Shown here piece by piece: positions 1 through 6,920 of a stretch of DNA of 7,176 nucleotides. This DNA comes from Deltaproteobacteria bacterium (GTDB taxonomy: Bacteria; Myxococcota_A; UBA9160; SZUA-336): assembly GCA_030665705.1 (NCBI GenBank), contig DAOUZG010000093.1, forward strand, positions 1 through 7,176. Reading direction: 5' to 3'. Both the position numbers and the translations under genes were made by a program. Position 1 is the first letter of the stretch, and each line of letters opens with the position of its first letter. Below the pieces are notes generated by a model that saw nothing but the letters and a program-made list of their open reading frames with translations, was not told the origin of the DNA and searched no databases.

Positions 1-2397
1 ACGTACGATTACGCGCTTCCTGGCGGGACTTTCGTCGAGCCTGGATCCCGCGTCATCGTGCCCTATCGGGGCCGGCGCGTCTCCGGTGTGGTGATTGCCG
101 TCCTCCGTGCCCCCCGGCACCAGAAGGCTGGGGGGCGGCCCATCCGCGAGATCCACGAGGTCGTTGACGGGAGCCCCGCGCTCCCGGCCTCACTCCTTCC
201 GGTGGTGCTGGAGGCGGCGCACCGGAGCCTGTCCCCGCCCGGTGTGGCGCTCGCCGCCGCGATTCCACCCGGAACCACACCCCGTCCGGGCCGGCGGGTG
301 CTTCTGCTCCCCGCGGGCCGACGCGCGCTCGAGCGTGGCGAGGCTCCGGAGAGTCTGAGACGGCTGCTCTGGGCGCTCGGTCGGCGTCCGCGCCCCGAGT
401 CGGACCTCCGACGGCGCTTCCAGGGACTTCCCCGGCTGATCGAGCGTATCGAGCAGCTCGGGTGGGTACGCACAGAGGCCGCTACCGATCCCCCACGGGT
501 CCGTGCACTGACCAGCCGTGTCTACCGGCTGCGGCCGGGCGTGGCCCTCGAGGAGCTCGAGGCGCGCCTGGCCCGCGCCCCGCGTCAGCGGGAGATCGTC
601 GAACGCCTGTCTCGGGGGGAGGCGCCGCTGCGCTCGAGCCCCAGTCTCCGAGCGCTGGTGGAGGCGGGCTGGGTCGAGGTCGAGGAGCGGGAGGTCCGTC
701 GGAACCCGGCGATCGCGCCCGTGAGCGATCCGGGCGAGGTCCTCGAGCTCACGCCCCACCAGGCGGACGCGGTCCGGCAGATCTCGGAGCTGATCGACGA
801 AGGCCGGGAGGGGATCTTTCTACTCTATGGGATCACCGGAAGTGGAAAGACCGAGGTCTACCTTCGGGCGGCCGAGCGCGCGCTTCGCTCCGGTCGCACC
901 GCAATCGTGCTCGTGCCCGAGATTTCGCTCACCCATCAGGTGGTGGATCGGTTTCGGGCCCGCTTCGCGGAGCAGGTTGCGGTTCTGCACAGCGGGCTCT
1001 CCGGGGGCGAGCGCTTCGACCAGTGGCGCGAGATCCGGGAGGGGCGCCGGACCGTCATCGTCGGGGCCCGGTCGGCGGTCTTCGCCCCGGTCGAGAACCC
1101 CGGGTTGATCGTCATCGACGAGGAGCACGACCCCGCCTACAAGAGCGAGGAGGGATTCTGCTACCACGCCCGCGAGGTGGCAATCCTCCGGGCTCGGGAG
1201 TCCCGCTGCCCCGTTGTGCTCGGCTCAGCGACTCCCGACGTCGAGACGAGCTACCGCGCCGAGCGGGGCGAGATCGAACGGCTCGTCCTTCCCCATCGGG
1301 TAGCGAGTCGCGTGCTTCCGTCGGTGGAAATCGTCGATATGAACCAGGAGATCGCGCGGCGGGGGAGGAGGCTCGTGCTCTCGCGTGCGCTGCGCCGCGC
1401 GCTCGCGGACTCGCTCGCCCGCAAGCAGCAGGCGATCCTGTTTCTGAATCGGCGGGGCTTCGCGACGCTTGTTTACTGCTTCGCGTGCGGCTACGCCGTG
1501 CGGTGCAAGCACTGCGACATCTCGCTCGTCTACCACGCGACGGGCGTACCGCCCCGACGGACCCTACCCGAGGAAGGGGAGCTGCGGTGCCACTACTGTG
1601 GCTACCGACAGGACCCGCCTTCCACGTGTCCCGGATGTGGGAGTCCCGAGGGGGTGCTGCTCGGATTCGGGACGGAGCGGGTGGCCGAGGAGGTCGGAAC
1701 GCTATTTCCACACGCGCGGGTCGAGCGGTTCGACCGGGACACGACGAGTCGTAAGGGGGAGCAGCGACGGATCCTCGCAGCTTTCCACCGCGGCGAGGTG
1801 GACGTGCTGGTGGGAACCCAGATGGTGGCCAAGGGGCACGACATTCCCGGTGTCACCCTCGTCGGGGTCGTGGCGGCAGACCTCGGTCTGCACTTTCCCG
1901 ATTTTCGAGCAAGCGAGCGGACCTTTCAGCTCCTCACCCAGGTGGCGGGGCGTGCGGGTCGTGGAGAGGAGCCCGGACGCGTCGTCGTGCAGAGCTTCCT
2001 CCCCGAGCACTACGCAATCGCGCTGGCCCGCATGCACGACTACCCCTCCTTTCTCCGCGAGGAGCTGCGGCGCCGAAAGCCGCACGGCTACCCCCCGTTT
2101 CGTGCACTGGGGCAGGTGGTCGTCTCGGGGCGGGATGCAGCCGCGGTCGAGCGGGCTGCAAACGCGCTGGCCCGACTGGCCCGAAGCGTGCCCCTTCCCG
2201 AGGGGGGACCGCTGACGGTCCTCGGCCCCGCGCCGGCTCCCATCGCGCGAATCCGGGACCGGGTCCGCTGGCAGCTCCTCCTGCAGGGGCAGGTGGCCGC
2301 GGTGCGCGAGGTGGGACGGGAGCTCCTGAGACAGGCGCGCACCGTTGCACGGGGCACCCAGGTCCGGGTGGATCCCGTCCCGCTGCAGATGCTATGA
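1..2397 (+). CDS. priA: Replication restart primosomal helicase PriA (5'-partial)
   Basis: PriA is a 3'-to-5' superfamily 2 DNA helicase that recognises abandoned replication forks and starts reloading of the replicative helicase. The frame is open at base 1 and 798 residues are visible. The first of them, with TYDYALP and PGSRVIVPYRGRR, match the 3'-DNA-binding domain just inside the family N terminus, so probably only 10-20 residues are missing; the GTG at 58 is internal. Counting from base 1, a winged-helix region spans roughly residues 110-235. Walker A GITGSGKT is at 277-284, DEEH at 373-376, GSATPD at 408-413, GTQMVAKGHD from 605 and QVAGRAGR at 647-654. Eight zinc-binding cysteines lie at 493, 496, 502, 505, 530, 533, 543 and 546. 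The linker between the second and third Cys pairs seems about ten residues longer than in E. coli. All motifs are intact. It is the first visible gene of the operon; def follows after 13 nt. Confidence 0.97.
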   Translation, partial: TYDYALPGGTFVEPGSRVIVPYRGRRVSGVVIAVLRAPRHQKAGGRPIREIHEVVDGSPALPASLLPVVLEAAHRSLSPPGVALAAAIPPGTTPRPGRRVLLLPAGRRALERGEAPESLRRLLWALGRRPRPESDLRRRFQGLPRLIERIEQLGWVRTEAATDPPRVRALTSRVYRLRPGVALEELEARLARAPRQREIVERLSRGEAPLRSSPSLRALVEAGWVEVEEREVRRNPAIAPVSDPGEVLELTPHQADAVRQISELIDEGREGIFLLYGITGSGKTEVYLRAAERALRSGRTAIVLVPEISLTHQVVDRFRARFAEQVAVLHSGLSGGERFDQWREIREGRRTVIVGARSAVFAPVENPGLIVIDEEHDPAYKSEEGFCYHAREVAILRARESRCPVVLGSATPDVETSYRAERGEIERLVLPHRVASRVLPSVEIVDMNQEIARRGRRLVLSRALRRALADSLARKQQAILFLNRRGFATLVYCFACGYAVRCKHCDISLVYHATGVPPRRTLPEEGELRCHYCGYRQDPPSTCPGCGSPEGVLLGFGTERVAEEVGTLFPHARVERFDRDTTSRKGEQRRILAAFHRGEVDVLVGTQMVAKGHDIPGVTLVGVVAADLGLHFPDFRASERTFQLLTQVAGRAGRGEEPGRVVVQSFLPEHYAIALARMHDYPSFLREELRRRKPHGYPPFRALGQVVVSGRDAAAVERAANALARLARSVPLPEGGPLTVLGPAPAPIARIRDRVRWQLLLQGQVAAVREVGRELLRQARTVARGTQVRVDPVPLQML

Positions 2398-2410
2398 CTC
2401 TTTTTCAGCC

Positions 2411-2959
2411 ATGTTGCTCGAGGTTCTCCAGTTCCCCGACGCGCGTCTGCGCGAGAAGGCCCGTCCGATCCGTCAGGAGGAGGTCGACGACGAGCTGCGA
2501 GAGCTCGCGGCGAACCTGGCGGAGACGATGTACGACGATCCGGGAATCGGACTCGCTTCAATACAGGTCGGTGTTGCAAAGCGGCTGATCGTCATGGACG
2601 TGGACTGGACCGAAGGGGAGCGAAACCTCCGGGTCCTCCTGAACCCGGAGATCGTCCATTCGGAGGGACAGCAGGTCCTCGAGGAGGGTTGTCTCTCGGT
2701 TCCGGAGTTCACAGCCGAGGTTCAGCGGGCGGCGCGCGTCGTCGCACGTGCCCGCAGCCTGGACTGGGAGGAGCTCGAGTTCGACGCGACGGGTCTGGAG
2801 GCGGCCTGCTTCCAACACGAGATCGACCATCTCGACGGGATCCTCTTCCTCGACCGGATCAGTCGACTCAAGCGGAACCTCTACGTTCAGCGGCGCAAGA
2901 AGCAGATCCGGCGCGGGGAAGAGCCGAGCAAGGCCGACGCCGGATCCGTTCGCATCTAG
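2411..2959 (+). CDS. def: Peptide deformylase
   Basis: This metalloenzyme, usually Fe2+ dependent, removes the formyl group from the N-terminal formyl-methionine of nascent proteins at the ribosome exit. The protein has 182 residues, a normal length. Motif 1 is GIGLASIQ at 45-52, motif 2 is EGCLS at 92-96 and motif 3 is QHEIDH at 135-140, giving metal ligands Cys94, His136 and His140 and catalytic Glu137. Motif 1 normally reads GxGLAAxQ; here the second Ala is Ser50. The frame extends upstream to an ATG at 2345 inside priA, but the ATG at 2411 is preferred because the MLLEVLQFPDARLR start aligns with the family N terminus. No clear Shine-Dalgarno precedes it, only a T-rich stretch, so translation may be coupled to priA, which ends 13 nt upstream. 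The C-terminal 30 residues are basic and look like a poorly conserved tail. fmt follows after 12 nt, the classic def-fmt pair. Confidence 0.97.
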   Translation: MLLEVLQFPDARLREKARPIRQEEVDDELRELAANLAETMYDDPGIGLASIQVGVAKRLIVMDVDWTEGERNLRVLLNPEIVHSEGQQVLEEGCLSVPEFTAEVQRAARVVARARSLDWEELEFDATGLEAACFQHEIDHLDGILFLDRISRLKRNLYVQRRKKQIRRGEEPSKADAGSVRI

Positions 2960-2971
2960 AGGCAGGCGACG

Positions 2972-3931
2972 ATGGGCGAGCCCCGGAGGCTCCGGGTGCT
3001 GTTCTTCGGGACTCCCGAGTTCGCACTCCCCGCGCTCCGTGCCCTCGCCGAGAGTCGACACCCCCTTGTCGGGGTGGTCTGCCAACCCGACCGCCCGCGC
3101 GGGCGGGGCCGCAAGGTCGAGCCCACCCCAGTCCGCGCAGAGGCCGAAGCCCGCTCAATCCCGGTCCTCCAGCCCGACAAGGTCGGGACCGAGGCGGCCG
3201 TTGCCTGGATGCGGGAAAGGGAGCCCGACCTCGGCTGCGTCGTCGCGTTCGGGCAGTTCATCCCGCGGTCGGTTCGTGAGCTTCCGCCTCACGGGCTCGT
3301 CAACGCGCACGCGAGCCTCCTCCCGCGTTTTCGCGGTGCGGCTCCGGTGCAGCACGCGATCCTGGAGGGGGATGACGAGACCGGTGTGACGATCATCCGG
3401 ATCGAGCGCGAGATGGACGCGGGCGAGTGGTGTCTCATGCGCCGCACCCCGATCGGGCCCGACGAGACGGCTGGGGAGCTCTCGGTCCGGCTGGCCGTTC
3501 TTGCGGCGGAGGCGCTCCTCGAGGCGGTCGAGCAGATCGCCCGGGACGAGGCGCGTTTCCAGGCTCAGCCCGCGGAGGGGGTCACCCTCGCCCCCAAAGT
3601 GGGCCGGGAGTTCGGCCGGGTGAGCTTCGAGGAGCCCGTCTATCGGATTCTGCGGCGGATCCGCGCCGCAACCCCCTGGCCCGGCGTCGATCTGGAGCTT
3701 CGGCCGAGCGGCCGGCGTTTCCGGATTCTCCGCGCAGGGGGGAAGCCGGGGTGGGATGCCTCGGGGGCTCCCGGAGCGGTTGCCCACGGGGAAGGCCGCC
3801 TGCGGATCGCGGCGGGAGACGGATGGATCGAGGTGCATAGGCTTCAGGTACCGGGACGGCGCCCCGTGGATGCGGCAGAATTCCTCCGAGGGGCACGTCT
3901 CGGCGCGCGCGAGGAGGCTCAGAGCTTATGA
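2972..3931 (+). CDS. fmt: Methionyl-tRNA formyltransferase
   Basis: Fmt transfers the formyl group of 10-formyltetrahydrofolate to initiator Met-tRNA, making the fMet-tRNA used to start translation. The protein has 319 residues, close to the E. coli length. The N-terminal Rossmann-like domain opens with RVLFFGTPEFALPAL and contains the QPDRPRGRGRK loop at 38-48, the tRNA acceptor-contacting loop of the family. The catalytic triad is Asn111 and His113 in VNAHASLLPRFRGAAP, plus Asp149 in the REMDAGE segment. A linker with TLAPKV (205-210) leads to the C-terminal OB-like tRNA-binding domain, marked by RAATPWPG at 231-238. A GAGG at 2959-2962, overlapping the def stop codon, lies 9 nt before the ATG and supports this start. 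The stop overlaps the htpX start in ATGA. Def and Fmt act at opposite ends of the same formylation cycle. Confidence 0.97.
   Translation: MGEPRRLRVLFFGTPEFALPALRALAESRHPLVGVVCQPDRPRGRGRKVEPTPVRAEAEARSIPVLQPDKVGTEAAVAWMREREPDLGCVVAFGQFIPRSVRELPPHGLVNAHASLLPRFRGAAPVQHAILEGDDETGVTIIRIEREMDAGEWCLMRRTPIGPDETAGELSVRLAVLAAEALLEAVEQIARDEARFQAQPAEGVTLAPKVGREFGRVSFEEPVYRILRRIRAATPWPGVDLELRPSGRRFRILRAGGKPGWDASGAPGAVAHGEGRLRIAAGDGWIEVHRLQVPGRRPVDAAEFLRGARLGAREEAQSL
2982..2996 (+). other. Short GC hairpin just inside the fmt start
   Basis: CCCGGA and TCCGGG form a perfect 6-bp inverted repeat around a 3-nt loop (GGC), beginning 8 nt after the fmt start codon. In mRNA it could fold against the initiating ribosome and make fmt translation depend on ribosomes arriving from def. 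It encodes codons 4-9 of fmt, so chance from GC-rich Arg and Pro codons is an equally good explanation. Confidence 0.25.
3911..3917 (+). promoter_or_regulatory. Ribosome binding site of htpX
   Basis: GAGGAGG lies 10 nt upstream of the htpX ATG and inside the last codons of fmt. It is the strongest Shine-Dalgarno in the window and fixes the htpX start at 3928. It suggests htpX can be initiated efficiently in its own right as well as by coupling through the ATGA overlap. Confidence 0.75.
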
Positions 3932-4785
3932 ACAACTTCAAGACAGGGATGCTGCTGATCCTGCTGACCATCCTGCTCGTGGGGATCGGCTCGGCGTTCG
4001 GTGGTCAACAGGGGGCCCTGCTCGCGTTCGTCCTCGCAGCGGTGATGAACCTCGGCGCCTACTGGTTCAGTGACAAGATCGTGCTTCGCATGTACCGCGC
4101 GAAGGAGGTGAGCGAGGCCGAGGCGCCGAAGCTCTACTCCGTCGTCGCGGATCTTGCGCAGCGGGCCCGGATTCCGATGCCCCGCGTCTGCCTGATCCCG
4201 TCCCCCGCCCTGAACGCCTTCGCCACGGGGCGAAATCCTAAACACGCGGTAGTGGCGGTTACCCAAGGGCTGTTCTCGGCTCTCAACCGATCGGAGCTCG
4301 CGGGCGTGCTTGCGCATGAGCTCTCTCACGTCCGGCACCGCGACATCCTGATCGGCTCCATCGCGGCGACCATTGCCGGCGCGATCGCCTTCCTCGCCCG
4401 GATGGCCCAGTGGTCCGCGCTCTTCGGTGGTTTCTCGCGCGACAGCGGCGGCCGCGGGGGGAACATCGTGGTGGTGATGCTCGTGGCGATCGTCGGCGGG
4501 ATTGCGGCAATGCTGGTTCAAATGGCCATTTCTCGATCCCGGGAGTTCGAGGCCGATGCCGGTGCCGCGCGTCTGCTCGGCGACCCGACACCACTCGTCT
4601 CGGCGCTGCGCAAGCTCGAGGCCGGAGCCGAGCGCGTCCCGCTCGAGGCCAACCCGGCGACCGCTCACATGTTCATCGTCAACCCTCTGCGGGGCGGCGG
4701 AGTGATGCGCCTGTTCACGACGCACCCCCCGATCGAGGAGCGGATTCGCCGGCTACAGTCCATGGTCGGACTCTCGCTCTCCTGA
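3928..4785 (+). CDS. htpX: Membrane zinc metalloprotease HtpX (M48 family)
   Basis: HtpX is an inner-membrane zinc endopeptidase of the M48B family that works alongside FtsH in degrading misfolded membrane proteins. The protein has 285 residues (E. coli has 293). Two hydrophobic segments lie near the N terminus (about 7-25 and 29-47). The conserved block PSPALNAFATGRNP at 91-104 precedes the HELSH zinc motif at 130-134 (ligands His130 and His134, catalytic Glu131). Two more membrane segments follow at about 139-158 and 179-200. SRSREFEAD then gives the third zinc ligand, Glu206. The C-terminal THPPIEERIRRL block at 265-276 is typical of the family. A GAGGAGG ribosome site and an ATGA overlap with fmt define the start. 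HtpX is often heat or envelope-stress regulated elsewhere; here no promoter of its own is visible and it sits among translation genes. It has every expected catalytic residue. Confidence 0.95.
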   Translation: MNNFKTGMLLILLTILLVGIGSAFGGQQGALLAFVLAAVMNLGAYWFSDKIVLRMYRAKEVSEAEAPKLYSVVADLAQRARIPMPRVCLIPSPALNAFATGRNPKHAVVAVTQGLFSALNRSELAGVLAHELSHVRHRDILIGSIAATIAGAIAFLARMAQWSALFGGFSRDSGGRGGNIVVVMLVAIVGGIAAMLVQMAISRSREFEADAGAARLLGDPTPLVSALRKLEAGAERVPLEANPATAHMFIVNPLRGGGVMRLFTTHPPIEERIRRLQSMVGLSLS

Positions 4786-4786
4786 C

Positions 4787-6121
4787 ATGAAGGTGGCACC
4801 CACCGCGCGCTCGGTTGCGTGGCACGTCCTCGTCCGCGTCGAGCGGGACCGAGCCTACGCGGACCTTGCGCTGCACGCAGCGCTGCGACGAAGCGATCTC
4901 GATCGGAGGAATCGGGCACTTGCGACCGAGCTCACCTACGGCTCTCTGCGCCTCCGTGGGCGAATCGACTACGTGCTCCAACACGTGCTGGACCGGGAAT
5001 TCGAGAAGGTCGACCTGCGCCTCCGGAACCTGCTGCGGCTCGGCTGCTACCAGCTCCTCTTCTGTACGGGCATCCGCGACGCTGCCGCGGTCTCGGAATC
5101 CGTGGAGCTCGCCAAGAGCGCCGGGCTCGGACACGCGGCGGGCTTCGTCAACGCCGTGCTGCGGCAGGCCTCACAGAAGGCCGGATCGGCTCGATTCCCC
5201 GACCTCGAGGACGACCCCGTCGGATATCTCATGCACTGGGGGTCGCTGCCGCACTGGATGGCCGAGCGGTGGCTCGAGGCGCTCGGTGGGCTCGAGGCTG
5301 CGAAGCTCGCGGAGGCCTCCCTCCGATCCCCGCCCCGGACGATCCGGGTTTCGGAGTCCGCGGATCTCGACCGGGTGGCGAAGCGGCTGCGTGGAAGGCC
5401 CTGCCGGTTCGCCCCCCGTGGCCTCACTCAGCTCCGCTCCGATCCCGTCCAGGATCCCGGGTTTCGGAGAGGGGAGTTCGCGATCCAGGACGAGGCGTCC
5501 CAGCTCATTCCGCTTCTCCTCGGTGCAGAGCCGGGAGATACGGTCGTCGACTGCTGCGCCGCGCCGGGCGGAAAGGCCTTCCAGCTCGCGGAACAGGTCG
5601 GGCCCACCGGGGAGATCATCGCGTTCGACCTGCACGCGAACCGGCTGAGCCTGATCCGCCGCGAGGCGCGGCGACTCGGACTCTCGAACGTTCGCGTGCT
5701 CCAGCGCGATGCGACGCAGAACTTCGACCTGCGGGGGGCACAGCGCTTTCGACGGATCCTGATCGATGCTCCGTGTAGCGGGAGCGGGGTGCTGCGGCGA
5801 AACCCCGACGCCCGCTGGCGCCTGCAGGCGGAGGACGTGCCGCGCATGGCCGAGCGTCAGCTCGCGCTGCTCCGCTCCGCGGCGCGGTATCTGGACGAGG
5901 GAGGAGTTCTGGTCTACAGCGTCTGTAGCGTGGACCCCGAGGAGACCGTGGGTGTGGTGAAGACGTTTCTCGAGTCGGAGCCGGCGCTGCGGCGGGACGA
6001 CGTGGCGCCGTGCCTTCCCGAGTCGGCCCGGGAGCTCGTGGACGAGGAGGGAGCGCTTTGGTGCCTTCCGCACCGCCACGGCTGCGACGGGTTCTTCGCG
6101 GTGAGGCTGGTTCGGACATGA
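4787..6121 (+). CDS. rsmB: 16S rRNA (cytosine-967-C5)-methyltransferase RsmB
   Basis: RsmB (also called Sun or Fmu) uses S-adenosylmethionine to make m5C at position 967 of 16S rRNA (E. coli numbering), near the ribosomal P site. The protein has 444 residues. Residues 1 to about 135 form a NusB-like RNA-binding domain (ARSVAWHVLVRV, later FVNAVLRQ). The methyltransferase domain begins near FAIQDEASQLIP at 231-242. The SAM-binding motif DCCAAPGGK is at 255-263, with acidic residues Asp281 and Asp308. DAPCSGSG at 327-334 supplies Cys330, used for product release, and VYSVCSVDPEE at 376-386 supplies the nucleophile Cys380. The C-terminal LPHRHGCDGFFAVRL block is typical. The NusB-like domain separates it from RsmF-type paralogues. 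The start codon lies one base after the htpX stop with no clear Shine-Dalgarno, suggesting coupling. The stop overlaps the rpe start. Confidence 0.95.
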   Translation: MKVAPTARSVAWHVLVRVERDRAYADLALHAALRRSDLDRRNRALATELTYGSLRLRGRIDYVLQHVLDREFEKVDLRLRNLLRLGCYQLLFCTGIRDAAAVSESVELAKSAGLGHAAGFVNAVLRQASQKAGSARFPDLEDDPVGYLMHWGSLPHWMAERWLEALGGLEAAKLAEASLRSPPRTIRVSESADLDRVAKRLRGRPCRFAPRGLTQLRSDPVQDPGFRRGEFAIQDEASQLIPLLLGAEPGDTVVDCCAAPGGKAFQLAEQVGPTGEIIAFDLHANRLSLIRREARRLGLSNVRVLQRDATQNFDLRGAQRFRRILIDAPCSGSGVLRRNPDARWRLQAEDVPRMAERQLALLRSAARYLDEGGVLVYSVCSVDPEETVGVVKTFLESEPALRRDDVAPCLPESARELVDEEGALWCLPHRHGCDGFFAVRLVRT

Positions 6122-6804
6122 ACCGCTTTCTGATCGCTCCCTCGATCCTGTCGGCCGACTTCGCGCGTCTCGGTGAGGAGGTCCGGGCGGCGGAGGCTGC
6201 GGGCGCCGACTGGATTCACGTCGATGTTATGGACGGCCACTTCGTCCCCAATCTGACGATCGGCCCCCTCGTGGTCGCCGCGTTGAAGCAGGTCGCCACC
6301 CGGCCTCTCGATGTGCATCTGATGATCGAGAATCCGGATCGCTACCTCGAGGCGTTTGTCGAGGCCGGAGCTGCCGCGCTCGGTGTCCACGTGGAGACCT
6401 GTGTCCACCTGCACCGGACGCTCGCGCAGATCCGCAGGCTCGGGGTGCGTGCCTGTGTGGTGCTGAACCCCGCGACACCGGCTGCCCAGATCGAACCGGT
6501 GCTTCGCGACGTGGATCAGGTACTCGTCATGACGGTGAACCCGGGATTCAGTGGACAACGCTTCATCGAGGCGACCCTTCCCAAGATCCGCCAGATCCGG
6601 ACCTGGATCGACGGGATGGGTCTCGAGGTCGACCTCGTCGTGGACGGCGGGATTGGGCTCGACACGGTCGAGGCCGTGGCGAGCCACGGTGCGCGCGCGT
6701 TCGTGATGGGCTCGTCCTTCTTCGGAAGCGGTGACTACAAGCGCTTCGTCGACGCGATCCACGCGAAGCTCAAGCCGTATGAGGCGGAGGGGGCGCGGGA
6801 CTGA
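6118..6804 (+). CDS. rpe: Ribulose-phosphate 3-epimerase
   Basis: Rpe interconverts D-ribulose 5-phosphate and D-xylulose 5-phosphate in the pentose phosphate pathway, or in the Calvin cycle if present. It is a cytoplasmic TIM-barrel metalloenzyme. The protein has 228 residues, the usual length. APSILSADF is at 7-15. HVDVMDGHFVPNLTIG at 34-49 holds metal ligands His34 and Asp36. VHLMI at 66-70 holds His67. MTVNPGFSGQRF at 138-149 forms the flexible phosphate-side loop, and VVDGGI at 174-179 holds Asp176. Asp36 and Asp176 are the acid/base pair. The same frame is open upstream to 6010 inside rsmB, but the ATG at 6118 matches the family N terminus, overlaps the rsmB stop as ATGA and has a GAGG 11 nt upstream. 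It is the last gene of the operon. A clean hairpin-plus-T terminator is not visible in the 40 nt before the tRNA. Confidence 0.96.
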   Translation: MNRFLIAPSILSADFARLGEEVRAAEAAGADWIHVDVMDGHFVPNLTIGPLVVAALKQVATRPLDVHLMIENPDRYLEAFVEAGAAALGVHVETCVHLHRTLAQIRRLGVRACVVLNPATPAAQIEPVLRDVDQVLVMTVNPGFSGQRFIEATLPKIRQIRTWIDGMGLEVDLVVDGGIGLDTVEAVASHGARAFVMGSSFFGSGDYKRFVDAIHAKLKPYEAEGARD

Positions 6805-6844
6805 AGATGCGCGTCCCGTCGGGCTACCCTCTCGCGGATCCTTC

Positions 6845-6920
6845 GGGCCCTTAGCTCAGTGGTTAGAGCGACCGGCTCATAACCGGTTGGTCCCTGGTTC
6901 GAACCCAGGAGGGCCCACCA
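6845..6920 (+). tRNA. tRNA with CAT anticodon, probably tRNA-Ile2 (lysidine type)
   Basis: A 76-nt cloverleaf folds without mismatches. The acceptor stem pairs 6845-6851 with 6910-6916. The D stem is GCTC with GAGC. The anticodon stem is 6871-6875 with 6883-6887, and its loop CTCATAA carries CAT at 6878-6880. The variable loop has five bases. The T arm carries TTCGAAC at 6898-6904. The discriminator is A6917 and CCA is encoded. A CAT anticodon can mean initiator Met, elongator Met or Ile2, whose C34 is changed to lysidine by TilS to read AUA. The initiator is excluded because its unpaired first base and GGG/CCC anticodon stem are absent. The GG start, C4-G69 and C5-G68 pairs, 8-nt D loop and CTCATAA loop closely resemble E. 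coli ileX as I recall it, so Ile2 is favoured over elongator Met. The gene lies 40 nt after rpe and may be cotranscribed with it. Confidence 0.9.
6877..6920 (+). other. Candidate attachment site (att core) in the tRNA 3' half
   Basis: The tRNA 3' half from anticodon loop to CCA end is the segment most often used as a crossover site by tyrosine recombinases. Here a recombinase gene abuts it and its frame ends inside it, at the TGA complementary to 6877-6879. The insertion leaves the tRNA intact, as expected when the element supplies an identical 3' half. The exact core cannot be fixed, because the second copy (attR) would lie outside the window. Confidence 0.5.

Noticed and set aside
462..1754. 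A 430-residue open frame on the + strand inside priA
   Set aside because: It is out of frame with a complete, motif-bearing PriA. The protein is a low-complexity Gly/Arg/Pro sequence, typical of shadow frames in GC-rich genes.
2345..2410. N-terminal extension of def into priA, from an upstream ATG
   Set aside because: Peptide deformylase homology begins at the Met encoded at 2411, and the extension only overlaps the conserved end of priA.
3091..3106. Perfect 16-bp palindrome CCGCCCGCGCGGGCGG
   Set aside because: It encodes part of the conserved PDRPRGRG loop of Fmt, so GC-rich Arg, Pro and Gly codons explain it without a regulatory role.
3173..3187. Inverted repeat CCCGAC-AAG-GTCGGG inside fmt
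   Set aside because: A 6-bp stem with no T run after it, inside a conserved gene. It is not a terminator and is expected by chance in this base composition.
3919..4725. A 268-residue open frame on the - strand opposite htpX, rich in His, Glu and Arg
   Set aside because: The composition is simply the complement of membrane-segment codons of HtpX. No domain is recognisable.
5171..6079. A 302-residue open frame on the - strand opposite rsmB
   Set aside because: It shows no recognisable motif, and RsmB has all its catalytic residues in the + frame. Long antisense frames are expected at this GC content.
6010..6117. N-terminal extension of rpe into rsmB
   Set aside because: The extension has no family homology; the ATGA overlap and the MNRFLIAPSIL start favour 6118.
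6802..6830. Possible promoter for the tRNA (TGAAGA and TACCCT, 17 bp apart)
   Set aside because: Both boxes match the sigma-70 consensus poorly, and the first overlaps the rpe stop codon. Cotranscription with rpe is at least as likely.
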